Below, one piece after another: positions 5,680 to 5,955 of a stretch of DNA of 5,955 nt. Location: positions 1 through 5,955 of the forward strand of contig DIYV01000172.1 in NCBI GenBank assembly GCA_002429165.1, written 5' to 3'. Position numbers and translations under genes: made by a program. The notes below the pieces were generated by a model. That model worked only from the letters and a program-made list of their open reading frames with translations, ran no database searches and was not told the origin of the DNA. The stretch comes from Gallionella sp. UBA6045 (GTDB lineage: Bacteria > Pseudomonadota > Gammaproteobacteria > Burkholderiales > Gallionellaceae). How positions within the stretch are numbered: the first letter of the stretch is position 1; each line of letters opens with the position of its first letter.

Positions 5680-5955
5680 TCAGGTGACTCGCGCATGGCA
5701 AACCATGAACCAATTATCGTCATCGCTCCAGGTGCGGGTCACTTTGAATCCCGCCTGCTGTAGCAGTTGCATAAAATTGTCGGGCGTGTACTTGTAACTG
5801 TTCTCGGTATGGATGCGCTCGCCCTGCTGAAAACGGCGCTCACCGCCCTGCCACTGCATCGTAACGGCATGCCTGGCTTCAAGGTACATCTCGATCCGGC
5901 TTTGCGCCGTGCTGAAGAAACTGACATGCCGCCACTCGGCGATATTGAAATTCGC
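5680..5955 (-). CDS. egtD: L-histidine N-alpha-methyltransferase EgtD, C-terminal part (partial)
   Basis: The minus-strand frame is open from the window edge (5955) to TGA at 5682-5680 and gives the last 91 residues of a SAM-dependent methyltransferase. It begins FNIAEWRHVSFFSTAQSRIE, continues with MYLEARHAV, and has GERIHTENSYKYTPDNF near the end. The segment matches the EgtD pattern in which a Glu and a Ser (T-E-x-S) contact the substrate imidazole, then a Lys-Phe/Tyr and an AGF helix. EgtD trimethylates histidine to hercynine, the substrate for both EgtB and SenA. Its end-to-end arrangement with the senA-like gene supports a shared pathway. The gene start and its promoter lie beyond the window. 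Confidence 0.9.
   Translation of the reverse strand, partial: ANFNIAEWRHVSFFSTAQSRIEMYLEARHAVTMQWQGGERRFQQGERIHTENSYKYTPDNFMQLLQQAGFKVTRTWSDDDNWFMVCHARVT

Overview
This 5,955-base window looks like a Betaproteobacterium (perhaps the Gallionella/Nitrosomonas side of the class). That rests on moderately high GC, protein style and gene content, and the family-level placement is a guess. It holds the cut 3' end of a membrane-protein gene, four complete or near-complete genes, one apparently frameshifted gene and a cut 3' gene end.

Left part (1-1650): the end of a hydrophobic protein is followed by about 300 bases of non-coding DNA. This contains a hairpin repeat and a good sigma70-type promoter with an inverted repeat between its -35 and -10. 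The promoter drives a 380-residue alanine/lysine/glutamate/glutamine-rich helical protein built from 18-residue repeats. A second copy of the hairpin repeat, in the same orientation, lies just after this gene, so the gene sits between two direct repeats. Next, on the minus strand, is a GDSL/SGNH lipoprotein hydrolase whose signal-peptide part and catalytic part lie in different frames, joined at a run of four G.

Right part (2364-5955): this is the most notable region. A selenophosphate synthetase (SelD/SenC) and a GT4-like glycosyltransferase (SenB-like) form a tight minus-strand operon. Divergently, starting only a few bases away, is an EgtB-like iron-dependent sulfoxide/selenoxide synthase (SenA-like). 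Convergent to that is the C-terminal third of EgtD, the histidine trimethyltransferase that makes hercynine. This is the senA-senB-senC set reported for selenoneine (the selenium analogue of ergothioneine), with the hercynine-supplying enzyme next door. SenC would make selenophosphate, SenB a selenosugar, EgtD hercynine, and SenA would join selenosugar and hercynine. The pathway assignment rests on the gene combination; each single family also occurs elsewhere.
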